From Thiomicrorhabdus heinhorstiae (GTDB lineage Bacteria; Pseudomonadota; Gammaproteobacteria; Thiomicrospirales; Thiomicrospiraceae): a stretch of 64,000 nt of DNA. The position numbers and the translations under genes are program-made. Shown here piece by piece: positions 1 through 8,506 of the stretch; positions within the stretch are counted from its first letter, which is position 1; each line of letters starts with the position of its first letter. The stretch spans positions 124,001 to 188,000 of the forward strand of contig NZ_JACBGI020000002.1 in the NCBI RefSeq assembly GCF_013391765.2, written 5' to 3'. The notes under the pieces are model-generated. The model was given only the letters and a program-made list of their open reading frames with translations. It did no database searches and was not told the DNA's origin.

Positions 1-602
1 TCGACGATGTATTGCAAAGCCCTGATGTCGCCGAACTGGTCGACTGGCTGAGGCACCAGCCGTTGATGGTTAAGCACCCTGTCTATCAGGTTGCCATGGT
101 GCATGCCGGCATACCGCCGCAGTGGAGCATTCAGGAAGCCTTGAATTATGCCAAGGAAGTCGAAGTGCATCTACAGGCGGATGATTGGCAGACCTTTTTA
201 AGGGAACATCTTTTCGGCAGCCAGCCGGATGAATGGATTGAAGGCTTGCAGGGTTGGGATCGAATCCGCTATATTGTCAATTCGTTTGCCCGCATGCGTT
301 ACTGCGATCGCAACGGTAAACTGGAATTCAAACAGAAGGGCGCGCCGCAGGATGCACAGAGCGATTGGCAACCATGGTTCGTCTTCCCTAATCGCCGCAA
401 CAAGGACTACGAAGTCTTTTTCGGCCACTGGTCGACGCTCGGCGCGGTGGATGCTTATCAGATCCATGCTCTCGACACCGGCTGCTTATGGGGTGGATGC
501 CTGACAGCCTATCATCTGGAAGAGAAAAAACGGATTACCGTCGATTGCCCTCAGCAGCAAAAACCGAAACTGAAAAACAAAGCCAAACAGAAGGGTTCAT
601 AA
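1..602 (+). CDS. apaH: Bis(5'-nucleosyl)-tetraphosphatase, symmetrical (partial, 5' end outside window)
   Basis: C-terminal three quarters of ApaH, which hydrolyses Ap4A and related dinucleoside polyphosphates to two ADP in the cytoplasm. The reading frame is open from the first bases (DDVLQSPDVAELVDWL), so the gene begins upstream. Recognisable ApaH segments are MVHAGIPPQW (metal-binding His of the calcineurin-like phosphoesterase fold), RIRYIVNSFARMRYC, FGHWSTLG and the near C-terminal ALDTGCLWGG. A basic Lys-rich tail follows. The catalytic GDVHG and GNHD motifs would lie outside the window. The next gene starts 5 bp after the stop, which suggests co-transcription. Confidence 0.93.
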   Translation, partial: DDVLQSPDVAELVDWLRHQPLMVKHPVYQVAMVHAGIPPQWSIQEALNYAKEVEVHLQADDWQTFLREHLFGSQPDEWIEGLQGWDRIRYIVNSFARMRYCDRNGKLEFKQKGAPQDAQSDWQPWFVFPNRRNKDYEVFFGHWSTLGAVDAYQIHALDTGCLWGGCLTAYHLEEKKRITVDCPQQQKPKLKNKAKQKGS

Positions 603-607
603 TATTT

Positions 608-1174
608 ATGGCCAAGAAACCGCTTCCTTTTCCTGAAGATCAAGTGCCGACAGCAGATCAGATGTTGAACCGACTGTACGCGATCGAACCGAACAGTTTT
701 GAAACCGAGCGCATTGCCGAAAACCTTAGAGGTAAACGCAACTGGATCAGCGCTTTCACCATTCCGGTCAGCGCAATTTTATTGGTCAGCATGACCTTAA
801 TCGGCACTTTCCTAAGCGACCGTTTTGTTGTCAGTTTCCTGATCAGCGCCCTGCTGGTTTACTGGATCGGCAAAATCGTCGAATTTTACGACAAAAGCTT
901 CGATCGAAAAGCTCGAATTCAAGTTCTGAATCATATCGCCGAAACCGAAACCGATTACGCTTTTCTACCGCACTTCAAAAGCTTTCTTCCTAACAAATAC
1001 CAACATCTGGTACGCGCTTTGAGCAAGCAGAACTTCTTCTATATCGTGCCTTACGCCAAAGCGATCCAACATCTACAAAGACACCTCGATCACGACGCCT
1101 TTCGCAGTTACTGGCACCTAAGCTACCCGCAAACCAAACCCCAGCAGGAAACCCAGGTACAGGTTGAAATCTAA
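608..1174 (+). CDS. Hypothetical two-TM membrane protein
   Basis: 188-residue protein I do not recognise. After a hydrophilic N-terminus of about 50 residues there are two hydrophobic segments (about residues 50-72 and 75-93, FLISALLVYWIGKIVEFYD), then a basic, cytoplasmic-looking C-terminal half rich in His, Gln and aromatic residues. The ATG at 608 was chosen because it lies just after the apaH stop. A longer open frame begins at 488 but would overlap apaH by over 100 bp. Probably co-transcribed with apaH. No function is proposed. Confidence 0.7.
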   Translation: MAKKPLPFPEDQVPTADQMLNRLYAIEPNSFETERIAENLRGKRNWISAFTIPVSAILLVSMTLIGTFLSDRFVVSFLISALLVYWIGKIVEFYDKSFDRKARIQVLNHIAETETDYAFLPHFKSFLPNKYQHLVRALSKQNFFYIVPYAKAIQHLQRHLDHDAFRSYWHLSYPQTKPQQETQVQVEI

Positions 1175-1178
1175 AAAC

Positions 1179-1481
1179 TTAATGCCCGCCGCCGCACTTG
1201 GGAGACTGAGGCGCGGATTCACCGCGTTTCTGCCACTCCTGCGGCGAGTAGGTATGCAATGCCAAAGCGTGAAATTGCGGCATTAAATCCTGCAAAATTT
1301 TATACACGGCCTGCTGACGTTTTACCCGGCTTAAATCCGTAAATTGCGGACTGACCAGAGTCAATTTAAAATGCGACTCCGTCGCAGGACCCGCATGCTG
1401 ATGACTCTCGTTTTCCAGCGCCATCCATTCAACTTCGAACCCTTGGCTAATCGCCTCTTCTATCTGCTGCTGCAAAGACAT
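1179..1481 (-). CDS. bolA: BolA family protein
   Basis: 100-residue BolA-like protein. The BolA core is visible: ESHFKLTLVSPQF in the middle, then a helix ending in FHALALHTYSPQEW, which carries the conserved His seen in family members that share [2Fe-2S] clusters with monothiol glutaredoxins. The tail ends in SPKCGGGH; E. coli BolA likewise has a Cys- and Gly-containing tail. AGGAG lies about 6 bases before the ATG. It converges on the gene at 608. A second, shorter BolA paralogue (IbaG type) lies at 46742-46960. Likely role: iron-sulfur or redox-linked regulation of envelope and stress genes (family knowledge). Confidence 0.88.
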   Translation of the reverse strand: MSLQQQIEEAISQGFEVEWMALENESHQHAGPATESHFKLTLVSPQFTDLSRVKRQQAVYKILQDLMPQFHALALHTYSPQEWQKRGESAPQSPKCGGGH

Positions 1482-1660
1482 TCCGAACTCCTAAACGCGG
1501 TTTTTGATTGGAAAAAGTGCGCCCATTGTAAATCAACTATCAAGCTAATTTATCGACAAATAGAACTTGATTAACAAAAAGCGATTTTACCCATACTTTT
1601 TCCACGATGTATAATCAAAGGCTCGATTATTGTATCTCTTTACACACTCAGGAGCGAACC

Positions 1661-2176
1661 ATGCGACGATTCAAACTGGGAGCGGTACTACTGCTCTGCC
1701 TAAGCTCTATCAGCCTTGCAGGTCACGCCGACGAACCTGTCCAAAGCAACTATAAATTAAAACCGGTTCCGGAAATGCAGCATCCGCCAAGTGACCGCTT
1801 CCCCGGCGATCCGGCCGAACACAAAGTCGTCTATATGTGGAACCATGCCGATCAGGAGTATCAGTTGCATATTTTGAATTCGATCCAGGCGATGATTAAA
1901 AAATACGGCGACAATGTCGAGATTTCGGTGGTTGTCATCGGCCCGGGAATTCATGCGCTGGCAACCCATCCGCAACGCCATGTCGAACCGCTGAATTATC
2001 AGCGTGTTGAAAGTTTTGCCAAGGACTATAAAGTTCGCTGGATCGCCTGCGGCAGTACCATGAATACCATCGGTTGGACCGACAAGGATATCCGCCCGTT
2101 TGCCGAATATGCTGATGTCGGTGCCGCAGCCTTGATGGAATTGCAGGAAAACGGCTATAAACTGGTTGTCTGGTAG
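1661..2176 (+). CDS. Periplasmic DsrE/DsrF-like protein
   Basis: 171-residue protein with a cleavable signal peptide (Arg-Arg-Lys N-region, hydrophobic core about residues 7-20, likely cleavage after GHA). The mature part has a DsrE-like alpha/beta pattern: HKVVYMWNHADQEY, VEISVVVIGPGIHAL, a Cys in RWIACGSTMNTIGW and VGAAALMELQENGYKLVVW. DsrE-like proteins take part in sulfur relay, and secreted ones are common in sulfur-oxidising bacteria; the exact substrate is unknown. The ATG at 1661 was chosen over an in-frame codon at 1607 because GGAGCG precedes it and the signal peptide starts there. It is monocistronic, with a terminator immediately downstream. Confidence 0.72.
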   Translation: MRRFKLGAVLLLCLSSISLAGHADEPVQSNYKLKPVPEMQHPPSDRFPGDPAEHKVVYMWNHADQEYQLHILNSIQAMIKKYGDNVEISVVVIGPGIHALATHPQRHVEPLNYQRVESFAKDYKVRWIACGSTMNTIGWTDKDIRPFAEYADVGAAALMELQENGYKLVVW

Positions 2177-2210
2177 CTCTCAGCCTTAAATGAAACACCC
2201 AAAACAAAAA

Positions 2211-2235
2211 AGCGGAGCCATATGACTCCGCTTTT
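2211..2235. terminator. Bidirectional intrinsic terminator
   Basis: Inverted repeat AGCGGAG / CTCCGCT (2211-2217 and 2226-2232) with an A-run on the left and a T-run on the right. It lies between two convergent genes (DsrE-like on plus, ion channel on minus) and can serve both. Confidence 0.85.
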
Positions 2236-2263
2236 TATTTTCATATCAACCGCTATGTCAGGC

Positions 2264-3094
2264 TTACTTTTTCGCCTCTTGTGCCTGCAGAAGCAGATCG
2301 ATCTTGGCATGCAGACTGGCGACCTCTTCTGCCAACTGACGTTCCGAATCCATGATCTCCTCTTGCTTATCACCGAGTTTTTCCGCTTCCATCTTTTTAT
2401 GTTCTTCATCCAGAACTTCAACCACAATCCCGATCATCATATTCAGGAAGACAAAAGCCGAGAAGAAAATAAAGGTCACATAATAGATCCAGCTCAGCGG
2501 GTAGACAGTCATGGTCTCGTACATGACATCGGTCCAGTCTTCAAAGGTTGCGACACGGAACAGCGTCAGGAGAGCGATCCCCAAATCCCCCCACAACTGC
2601 GGATTGATCTGCGAGAAGAGTAAATTACCGATGACCGCATACAGATAGAAGATGATAAACATCAGCAAAGCGACATAGCCCATTCGCGGTAAAGCGTTGA
2701 TCAGAGCCGTTACCAAGACTCGCAGTTCCGGAATAAAAGAAATCAAACGCATAACACGGAACAGACGCAGCATACGCGCGATCAAGGCATACTCGGAATC
2801 GTCAAGCGGAATCAAACTCACGACCACGATAATAAAATCGAAAATATTCCAGCCCTTCTTGAAGAAGTCGCGCAGACGATCTTCGGCCGCCATGCGAATC
2901 AATATCTCCACCAGGAAAAACAGTGTGACCGCGTAGTCTAAAAAGATCAAAATCGTCGACGCGGTTTCGTTTAGCTGGTAAGTGCGAATCCCGATCATCA
3001 ACGACGAAAACAGAATGACCGCGATCACAAACATTTCAAAAATTTTATTGTCGCGAATTCTTTGAAAACCTTCTTTAAAAGCGTCCCAAGTCAT
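2264..3094 (-). CDS. Voltage-gated cation channel, single-domain BacNav/BacCav type
   Basis: 276-residue six-TM ion transport protein that should form homotetrameric channels in the inner membrane. S4 carries four arginines spaced every third residue (R107, R110, R113, R116). The pore loop contains T183-F184-E185-D186-W187-T188-D189, then S6 (YYVTFIFFSAFVFLNMMIGIVVEVLD). The last 40 residues are charged with heptad-like spacing and predict a C-terminal coiled coil, as in NaChBac relatives. The filter has acidic residues at the three positions that make engineered CavAb Ca2+-selective, so Ca2+ permeation is possible (inference). The ATG at 3094 is preceded by AAGGG; an in-frame ATG at 3124 lacks a good ribosome site. 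Confidence 0.9.
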   Translation of the reverse strand: MTWDAFKEGFQRIRDNKIFEMFVIAVILFSSLMIGIRTYQLNETASTILIFLDYAVTLFFLVEILIRMAAEDRLRDFFKKGWNIFDFIIVVVSLIPLDDSEYALIARMLRLFRVMRLISFIPELRVLVTALINALPRMGYVALLMFIIFYLYAVIGNLLFSQINPQLWGDLGIALLTLFRVATFEDWTDVMYETMTVYPLSWIYYVTFIFFSAFVFLNMMIGIVVEVLDEEHKKMEAEKLGDKQEEIMDSERQLAEEVASLHAKIDLLLQAQEAKK

Positions 3095-3257
3095 GCATAT
3101 AACCCTTAAAAAATTAATCGTCATCCGCCCGGTACAGTAGAACTGAGCCCGAAAGCCACTGTAACGAACCGAAAATCGAGCGTATTTTACTTAAAAAACC
3201 GCGCGGCGAAATTGTTAAAATAAGATTTTTTTATTACACATTGTAGCGGAGTTTATC

Positions 3258-3509
3258 ATGGCAAAGATTGAAGTCATTGGACAGGGCGAATGCGAATTCG
3301 ACGACCAATTCTCGATGCTGGAAGCATTGGACGAAAACGGGTTCGACATGCCTTATAGCTGTCGCGGCGGCAACTGTGGAGCCTGTGCCGTACGTTTGAT
3401 TTCCGGTGAAGTCGAGGAAATTCAAACGCCGATCTACGAGCCGGGCGAAGGTGAAATCTTGACCTGTAGCGTCATCCCGCTAACCGATGTCGTGATTGAA
3501 GTGATCTAG
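3258..3509 (+). CDS. 2Fe-2S ferredoxin, plant type
   Basis: 83-residue plant-type [2Fe-2S] ferredoxin. The cluster cysteines follow the C-x4-C-x2-C...C pattern: C35, C40 and C43 in SCRGGNCGAC, and C70 in LTCS. It resembles the YfaE-like electron donors that maintain the ribonucleotide reductase diferric cofactor, but no nrdAB genes are next to it, so its partner is open. It stands alone, with a terminator after it. The upstream 130 bp are AT-rich and probably hold its promoter. Confidence 0.9.
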   Translation: MAKIEVIGQGECEFDDQFSMLEALDENGFDMPYSCRGGNCGACAVRLISGEVEEIQTPIYEPGEGEILTCSVIPLTDVVIEVI

Positions 3510-3582
3510 AACCCAAGCAAAAGAGTCGCATGGCCGACAGGTTATGCGGACTTGATACTTGCCGGCAATTTCCTGCAGGCAT

Positions 3583-3610
3583 AAAAAAACCCTGCCGAAG
3601 CAGGGTTTTT
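3583..3610. terminator. Bidirectional intrinsic terminator
   Basis: CCCTGC-CGAA-GCAGGG hairpin (3590-3605) flanked by seven A on the left and five T on the right. It separates the convergent ferredoxin and pstS genes. Confidence 0.9.
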
Positions 3611-3631
3611 CTTTAAGCGATTACCGGAATC

Positions 3632-4591
3632 TTATTGGATTTTAGCCAACTGTTCCATCGCTACCTTGTGAGGAAGCGCGATATAACCGTCTTTAACTAC
3701 GTCTTCTTGACCTTTCTTAGAAAGAACCAATTTAACGAATTCTTTTACAACAGGCTCAAGTGGCTTGTTAGGCGCCTTGTTAACGTAAACGTACAACAGA
3801 CGAGATAGAGGGTAAGTTCCGTTTACAGCATTGTCAGTGTTTGCTTCAACGAATGGCTTACCTTCTTTCTTAGAAAGAGGAACTGCTTTAACACCAGCTG
3901 TTTTGTAACCGATACCAGAGTAACCGATACCGTTCAATGAAGCAGAAACAGACTGTACAACAGAAGCTGAACCAGGTTGCTCGTTTACAGAAGACTTGTA
4001 GTCACCTTTACAAAGAGCGTGTTTTTTGTAGTAACCGTAAGTACCGGAAACAGAGTTACGTCCGTAAAGCTGAATCGTTTTGCTAGCCAATTCACCTTCA
4101 ACACCAACTTGACCCCAAGTCGTTACGTCTTCTTTATAGCCACATTTACGAGTTGAAGAGAAAATCGCATCAACTTCAGGAATAGTCAAACCTTTGATTG
4201 GGTTGTCTTTGTTGACGTAAACAGCCAAAGCATCGATTGCAACCGCGATAGGAGTTGGCTTGTAACCGTGCTTAGATTCAAACATTTCGATCTCTTTAGA
4301 CTTCATTTTACGGCTCATAGGACCGATGTTAGAAGTGCTCTCAGTTAGAGCCGGAGGAGCAGTTGAAGAACCTGCAGCCTGAATTTGAATGTTAACGTTA
4401 GGGTAAGTACGCTTAAATTCTTCTGCCCACAAGGTCATCAAATTAGCAAGAGTATCTGAACCTACTGAAGAAAGGTTACCGGAAATACCAGAAACTTTTT
4501 CATAAGTAGGCAGGTCTTCAGCAAATGCCGAAGCTGGTGCAAAAGAAACTGCTGCCAGTCCCATTGCTAATAGAAGATTTGTTTTTTTCAT
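3632..4591 (-). CDS. pstS: Phosphate ABC transporter, periplasmic substrate-binding protein
   Basis: 319-residue phosphate-binding protein that delivers phosphate to the PstC/PstA channel. The Sec signal peptide spans about residues 1-24 (cleavage after AFA). Phosphate-contact regions of the PBP-like fold are visible: [26 protein letters not shown] and [18 protein letters not shown]. Two Cys (in TRKCGY and HALCKG) could form a disulfide. It is separated from pstCAB by the PiT gene and phoUBR, an unusual split. The promoter region contains three PhoB-box heptamers, so it should be induced by phosphate starvation. Codon choice is that of a highly expressed gene. Confidence 0.95.
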   Translation of the reverse strand: MKKTNLLLAMGLAAVSFAPASAFAEDLPTYEKVSGISGNLSSVGSDTLANLMTLWAEEFKRTYPNVNIQIQAAGSSTAPPALTESTSNIGPMSRKMKSKEIEMFESKHGYKPTPIAVAIDALAVYVNKDNPIKGLTIPEVDAIFSSTRKCGYKEDVTTWGQVGVEGELASKTIQLYGRNSVSGTYGYYKKHALCKGDYKSSVNEQPGSASVVQSVSASLNGIGYSGIGYKTAGVKAVPLSKKEGKPFVEANTDNAVNGTYPLSRLLYVYVNKAPNKPLEPVVKEFVKLVLSKKGQEDVVKDGYIALPHKVAMEQLAKIQ

Positions 4592-4635
4592 CTGTCGTTC
4601 TCCAAAGTTGAAACAGCATCCAAAAGGTGAAGCAA

Positions 4636-4642
4636 ATTATAA
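4636..4642 (-). promoter_or_regulatory. Putative -10 element of pstS
   Basis: TTATAAT on the minus strand, 20 bp downstream of the Pho box repeats and 44 bp before the pstS start codon. Confidence 0.45.
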
Positions 4643-4662
4643 GAAGGCAACATAAAACTAAC

Positions 4663-4691
4663 TTGACACAAATGTTACAGGAAAATGACAA
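4663..4691 (-). promoter_or_regulatory. PhoB box, three heptamer repeats, upstream of pstS
   Basis: On the minus strand, three heptamers are separated by exactly 4 bp: TTGTCAT, CTGTAAC and GTGTCAA. This is the 11-bp direct-repeat periodicity of PhoB operators (consensus CTGTCAT-N4-CTGTCAC). It sits about 70-100 bp before pstS. Confidence 0.65.
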
Positions 4692-4744
4692 ATCACTTTT
4701 CCCAGCTGCAAAACTCAAATCATTCTGAAAAAAACCGAGCATTA

Positions 4745-4762
4745 CTGTCATCTTTTTGTAAC
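4745..4762 (+). promoter_or_regulatory. PhoB box upstream of the PiT gene
   Basis: CTGTCAT-CTTT-TTGTAAC on the plus strand: a perfect first half-site and a 4/7 match in the second, with correct 4-bp spacing. A TATACAAT -10-like element follows at 4790-4797. The 27-bp gap to it is longer than in E. coli phoA; a lone CTTTCAC at 4773-4779 is the element 10 bp upstream of that -10. Confidence 0.5.
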
Positions 4763-4836
4763 AAAACTCCCCCTTTCACAGCCTTTTTCTATACAATTCA
4801 CCCGATCAACCTCAATCATACAAAGAGCCGTTATTT

Positions 4837-6420
4837 ATGGAATTTCGTGATATTAACGATATCGAGAACGCCACCTCTCGCGGACGCAAAGAGATGTTTC
4901 GTTTTGGTACCGTCATCCTCTTCATAACTCTAATTCTGCTATTCACTTCCAGCCTGCCGGTAAACAACGCTACCTTGAGTGTCGAGCTGGTAGTAGCAGC
5001 CATGATCGGCGGCTATATGGCCCTGAACATCGGCGCCAACGACGTGGCCAACAATGTCGGACCGGCGGTCGGTTCCAAAGCTCTGACCTTAACCGGAGCC
5101 ATTATCATCGCGGCAATTTTCGAATCATCAGGCGCCCTGATTGCCGGTGGAGATGTCGTCTCGACAATTAAAAAGGGCATTATCGATCCGGTGCTGATCA
5201 GTGATCCAGAGACCTTTATCTGGTTAATGATGGCGGCTCTTCTGGCCGGCGCTATCTGGTTGAATATCGCAACCGCAATCGGCGCGCCGGTTTCCACCAC
5301 TCACTCGATCGTCGGCGGTGTACTCGGAGCGGGAATTGCCGCCGCCGGCTGGCAGATCGCCAACTGGGACAAGATGGGAGCGATTGCCGCCAGCTGGGTG
5401 ATTTCACCGGTTATAGGTGGGATCATCGCTGCCGGCTTCCTGATGTGGATTAAACGCGGCATCACCTATCGCGAGAACATGATCGATGCCGCCAAGAAAT
5501 TATTACCGTTACTGATCGCAATCATGGCGTGGTCTTTTGCGACCTATCTGGTTTTAAAAGGTTTGAAACATCTCTGGAAAGTCGACTTCCTGACCGCAGC
5601 CTTAATCGGTCTGGGTGTCGCCGTTGCCGTTTACCTTCTGGTTAAACCGCAGATTCAGCGCCAGGCGGATCAGATGCAACTCCAGATGATTACTCCGAAG
5701 GCAGCGGTTAACTCGATGTTTACCATTCCGTTGATTTTCGCTGCTGCCCTGTTGAGTTTTGCCCACGGCGCCAATGACGTTGCCAACGCCGTCGGGCCAC
5801 TGGCGGCAATTCACGATTCTATCCAGCACCACGGCATCTCGACCAAAGCGGAAATTCCGCTATGGATCATGCTGATCGGGGCAATCGGTATCAGCTTGGG
5901 GCTCTTACTGTTCGGTCCAAAACTGATTCGCACGGTCGGTTCGGAAATCACCGAGCTGGATCAGATGCGAGCTTTCTCAATTGCGATGGCGGCGGCAATT
6001 ACCGTCATTATCGCTTCGCAACTCGGTTTGCCGGTCAGTTCGACGCATATTGCCGTCGGCGGGATTTTCGGGGTCGGTTTCCTGCGCGAGTATTTAAAAC
6101 GCAGCTACGCTAAAGCGATTCAGGAGATTCGCGACCACCATCAAGGGGCCGACGAAGAGATGGTTGAACAGTTCATCAAACGTTTCTCATCCGCTTCTCT
6201 GGCGGAAAAGAAATTCCTGTTGAGCCAGTTGAAATCGAAAACTGCGGAAATTTCCTTAAGCAAAAAAGAACGCAAATCCCTGAACAAGGTCTATCAAAAA
6301 GAGTTGGTTAAGCGCTCGGCCTTCTTGAAAATTGTCGCCGCCTGGTTGATCACCGTTCCGGCTTCGGCTCTACTGGCGGCTCTGTTCTACTTTGCGATTC
6401 GCGGCATGATGCTGCCATAA
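4837..6420 (+). CDS. Inorganic phosphate transporter, PiT family
   Basis: 527-residue polytopic membrane protein of the PHO4/PiT family, which imports phosphate (often as metal-phosphate) using an ion gradient. The duplicated family signature is clear: GANDVANNVGPAVGSKALTL in the N-terminal half and GANDVANAVGPL in the C-terminal half. Each is followed by a PVSTTHSIVGG or PVSSTHIAVGG motif. About ten TM segments are visible, with a charged cytoplasmic stretch (about residues 425-495) before a final TM hairpin. It is divergent from pstS, and a Pho box lies upstream. It converges on phoR. Confidence 0.93.
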   Translation: MEFRDINDIENATSRGRKEMFRFGTVILFITLILLFTSSLPVNNATLSVELVVAAMIGGYMALNIGANDVANNVGPAVGSKALTLTGAIIIAAIFESSGALIAGGDVVSTIKKGIIDPVLISDPETFIWLMMAALLAGAIWLNIATAIGAPVSTTHSIVGGVLGAGIAAAGWQIANWDKMGAIAASWVISPVIGGIIAAGFLMWIKRGITYRENMIDAAKKLLPLLIAIMAWSFATYLVLKGLKHLWKVDFLTAALIGLGVAVAVYLLVKPQIQRQADQMQLQMITPKAAVNSMFTIPLIFAAALLSFAHGANDVANAVGPLAAIHDSIQHHGISTKAEIPLWIMLIGAIGISLGLLLFGPKLIRTVGSEITELDQMRAFSIAMAAAITVIIASQLGLPVSSTHIAVGGIFGVGFLREYLKRSYAKAIQEIRDHHQGADEEMVEQFIKRFSSASLAEKKFLLSQLKSKTAEISLSKKERKSLNKVYQKELVKRSAFLKIVAAWLITVPASALLAALFYFAIRGMMLP

Positions 6421-6462
6421 TCAGCAAGTCTTTCGAATAAGGCCGTATCACCGGCCCGCAAC

Positions 6463-6496
6463 GCCCCTGCATCCAAACGGATTCGGGGGCTTTTTT
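6463..6496 (+). terminator. Intrinsic terminator of the PiT gene
   Basis: Hairpin GCCCC-tgc-ATCC-aaac-GGAT-tcg-GGGGC (6463-6490) followed by TTTTTT. The oligo-T is only on the plus side, so it serves the PiT gene, not phoR. Confidence 0.85.
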
Positions 6497-7790
6497 ATTT
6501 TGCCTTCAAAGCAAATTTAGCCGGGAAGTCGCAGCGGAAAGTACTGCCTTTCCCCAATAGACTGTCTATGTGCAGATGGGCCTGGTGCTTTTCCAAGACG
6601 TGTTTGACGATCGCCAGCCCCAGACCGGTCCCGCCGGTTCCACGCGAGCGATCCTTGTCAACCCGATAGAAACGCTCGGTCAAACGAGGAATATGCTCCT
6701 GCGCAATCCCCAAACCCTGATCACTGACGGCAAAATGCACGCCCTCCTTATCCTGATACCAGCGTGCCTTGATCTCTCCGCCTTCCGGCGAATAACGCAC
6801 GGCATTGGCAACCAGGTTCATAAAGACGCTTTTTAGCGGTTCGGCATAACCTTTCAACCATAAATGGGTATCGATTTCAAAGACGATTTTATGCTCGTCA
6901 CTCCCCAGCTGACGCGCTTCGATCGCTAATTGCTTCAGAATCTCCGGAACATCGACCGGTTCGGACTCCGCATTGATCGAGTCGGCCTCCATTGTCGACA
7001 GGGTCAACAAATCTTCAATGATCGCCTGCATCCGTACCGCCTGGGTCGTCATATGCTCAAGCGGCAGATCCCATTGAGGATTCCGCTCGCCAGGCATATC
7101 GCTCATCAATTCCAGATAACCTTTCAATACCGTTAGAGGAGTACGAAGTTCGTGAGAAGCGTTGGCGATAAAGTCGCGACGGATCTGCGCCAGCTGGTAA
7201 AGCTCGGTAATGTCGCTGGCGACCACTAATTTGTGCGTTTCGAAATATGAAATGATCTGCACTTTATAGGTGCGACGACTACCGCGCAATGCGTGAATAA
7301 TCAACGGAGAGTCGAAATTTCCGAGACGGAAATATTGCAAAAATTCCGGTTGGCGGATAATCCCCTCAACCTTGCGGCCGATGTCCTGATGACGCAGGCC
7401 GAGAATCTTTTTCGACGGCTGGTTAAACCACTCCACTTCATTATGCTGATCAAGAGAAACAATCGCATTCGGAATCAGCATGGATGCCGCTTTAAACTGT
7501 TCGGATTTATACAGATAAAGATCGGCATGCTTTTCCAAGGCGCGTTGCTTTTTGGAAACCTGATAGGTTAATTCGCTCCATAAACCGGAAGCCGGAGGAA
7601 AAACTCGATGGGTACTGCCTTCCATCCATTTCTCGAAGCGGTGCATGCTCCATAGATGGCGGCCGATATAGACAATGATGAAAAGAAATAGAGATTGCAG
7701 CCACCAATCGGTGAGCCAAGCGAAAAACAACAATCCCCAGACTGCACCAATAATCCAGGTCAGTTCGCGCTTAACGCCTGCAGACAGCAA
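6495..7790 (-). CDS. phoR: Phosphate regulon sensor histidine kinase
   Basis: 431-residue PhoR, the inner-membrane kinase/phosphatase that sets PhoB phosphorylation. It has two N-terminal TM segments (about residues 10-45), a PAS-like domain (about 100-195), and a HisKA domain with ASHELRTPLT and phospho-acceptor H213. The HATPase domain shows the N box NLVANAVRYSPEGG, G1 DQGLGI and G2 GTGLGLAIVKH. It has no large periplasmic domain, typical of PhoR, which senses through PstSCAB-PhoU. The start is a TTG preceded by GAGG at the end of phoB, with 2 bp between the genes. Last gene of the pst-pho operon. Confidence 0.95.
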   Translation of the reverse strand: MLSAGVKRELTWIIGAVWGLLFFAWLTDWWLQSLFLFIIVYIGRHLWSMHRFEKWMEGSTHRVFPPASGLWSELTYQVSKKQRALEKHADLYLYKSEQFKAASMLIPNAIVSLDQHNEVEWFNQPSKKILGLRHQDIGRKVEGIIRQPEFLQYFRLGNFDSPLIIHALRGSRRTYKVQIISYFETHKLVVASDITELYQLAQIRRDFIANASHELRTPLTVLKGYLELMSDMPGERNPQWDLPLEHMTTQAVRMQAIIEDLLTLSTMEADSINAESEPVDVPEILKQLAIEARQLGSDEHKIVFEIDTHLWLKGYAEPLKSVFMNLVANAVRYSPEGGEIKARWYQDKEGVHFAVSDQGLGIAQEHIPRLTERFYRVDKDRSRGTGGTGLGLAIVKHVLEKHQAHLHIDSLLGKGSTFRCDFPAKFALKAK

Positions 7791-7792
7791 AC

Positions 7793-8491
7793 CTAATCCT
7801 CGACAACCGAAAAACGGTATCCAGCTCCGCGAATCGTTTGGATATAGTCGGCTACTTCAACCGGCTCCAACAGCTTGCGCAAGCGGCGGATATGCACATC
7901 GACGGTTCTTTCCTCAACCACAATATTCACCCCCCATACCTGGTCGAGCAACTGGGCGCGAGAATAAACCCGGTTCGGATGCGAGATAAAAAACTGCACC
8001 AGTTTGAATTCAGTCGGCCCAAGCTTGATCTCATTGTCATCTACAAAAAAGCGGTGACTGCTGAGATCCAGCGTCATACGACCTACTTCCAAGCGGTCGC
8101 TGTTCTTCTTATCGACCGTCTGGCGGCGCAATTGCGCTTGCACCCTGGCAACCAGAGCACGCGGTGAAAAAGGCTTAACGACATAGTCGTCGGCTCCGGC
8201 ATCGAAACCTTTGACTTGATCTTCCTCCTCTCCGCGTGCCGTCAACATGATCACCGGAATGGCGGCAGTTTTATCACTCTGTTTAAGTCGCTGAGCCAGG
8301 GACACTCCGGAAATACCCGGAAGCATCCAATCCAGTAAAATCAGATCAGGCTGAGTATCCAAGGCAATCTTCCCTCCCTCTTCGGCATTTTCGGCCTCGA
8401 GAACCTGATAGCCGGAAGAGTTGAGCGTAAATTTCAACATGTCGCGAATGGCGGCCTCATCTTCAATGATTAGAATGGTTTTTTGGCCCAA
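7793..8491 (-). CDS. phoB: Phosphate regulon response regulator
   Basis: 232-residue OmpR-family response regulator. The receiver domain (1-120) has acidic pocket residues in IIEDEAA, phospho-acceptor D54 (ILLDWMLPG), T in MLTARGEE and K in YVVKPFSP. The DNA-binding winged helix (about 130-229) ends in RTVDVHIRRLRKLLEP...IQTIRGAGYRF, the recognition helix and wing. It should bind the CTGTCAT-type repeats at 4663-4691, 4745-4762, 14160-14177 and 14199-14216. It lies between phoU and phoR; the order phoU-phoB-phoR within the pst operon allows feedback regulation. Confidence 0.96.
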   Translation of the reverse strand: MGQKTILIIEDEAAIRDMLKFTLNSSGYQVLEAENAEEGGKIALDTQPDLILLDWMLPGISGVSLAQRLKQSDKTAAIPVIMLTARGEEEDQVKGFDAGADDYVVKPFSPRALVARVQAQLRRQTVDKKNSDRLEVGRMTLDLSSHRFFVDDNEIKLGPTEFKLVQFFISHPNRVYSRAQLLDQVWGVNIVVEERTVDVHIRRLRKLLEPVEVADYIQTIRGAGYRFSVVED

Positions 8492-8506
8492 ATCGATTTC
8501 TCCGCT

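Noticed and set aside
488-607. N-terminal extension of the hypothetical gene at 608
   Set aside because: It would overlap apaH by more than 110 bp in another frame and adds no plausible sequence; the ATG at 608 is just after the apaH stop.
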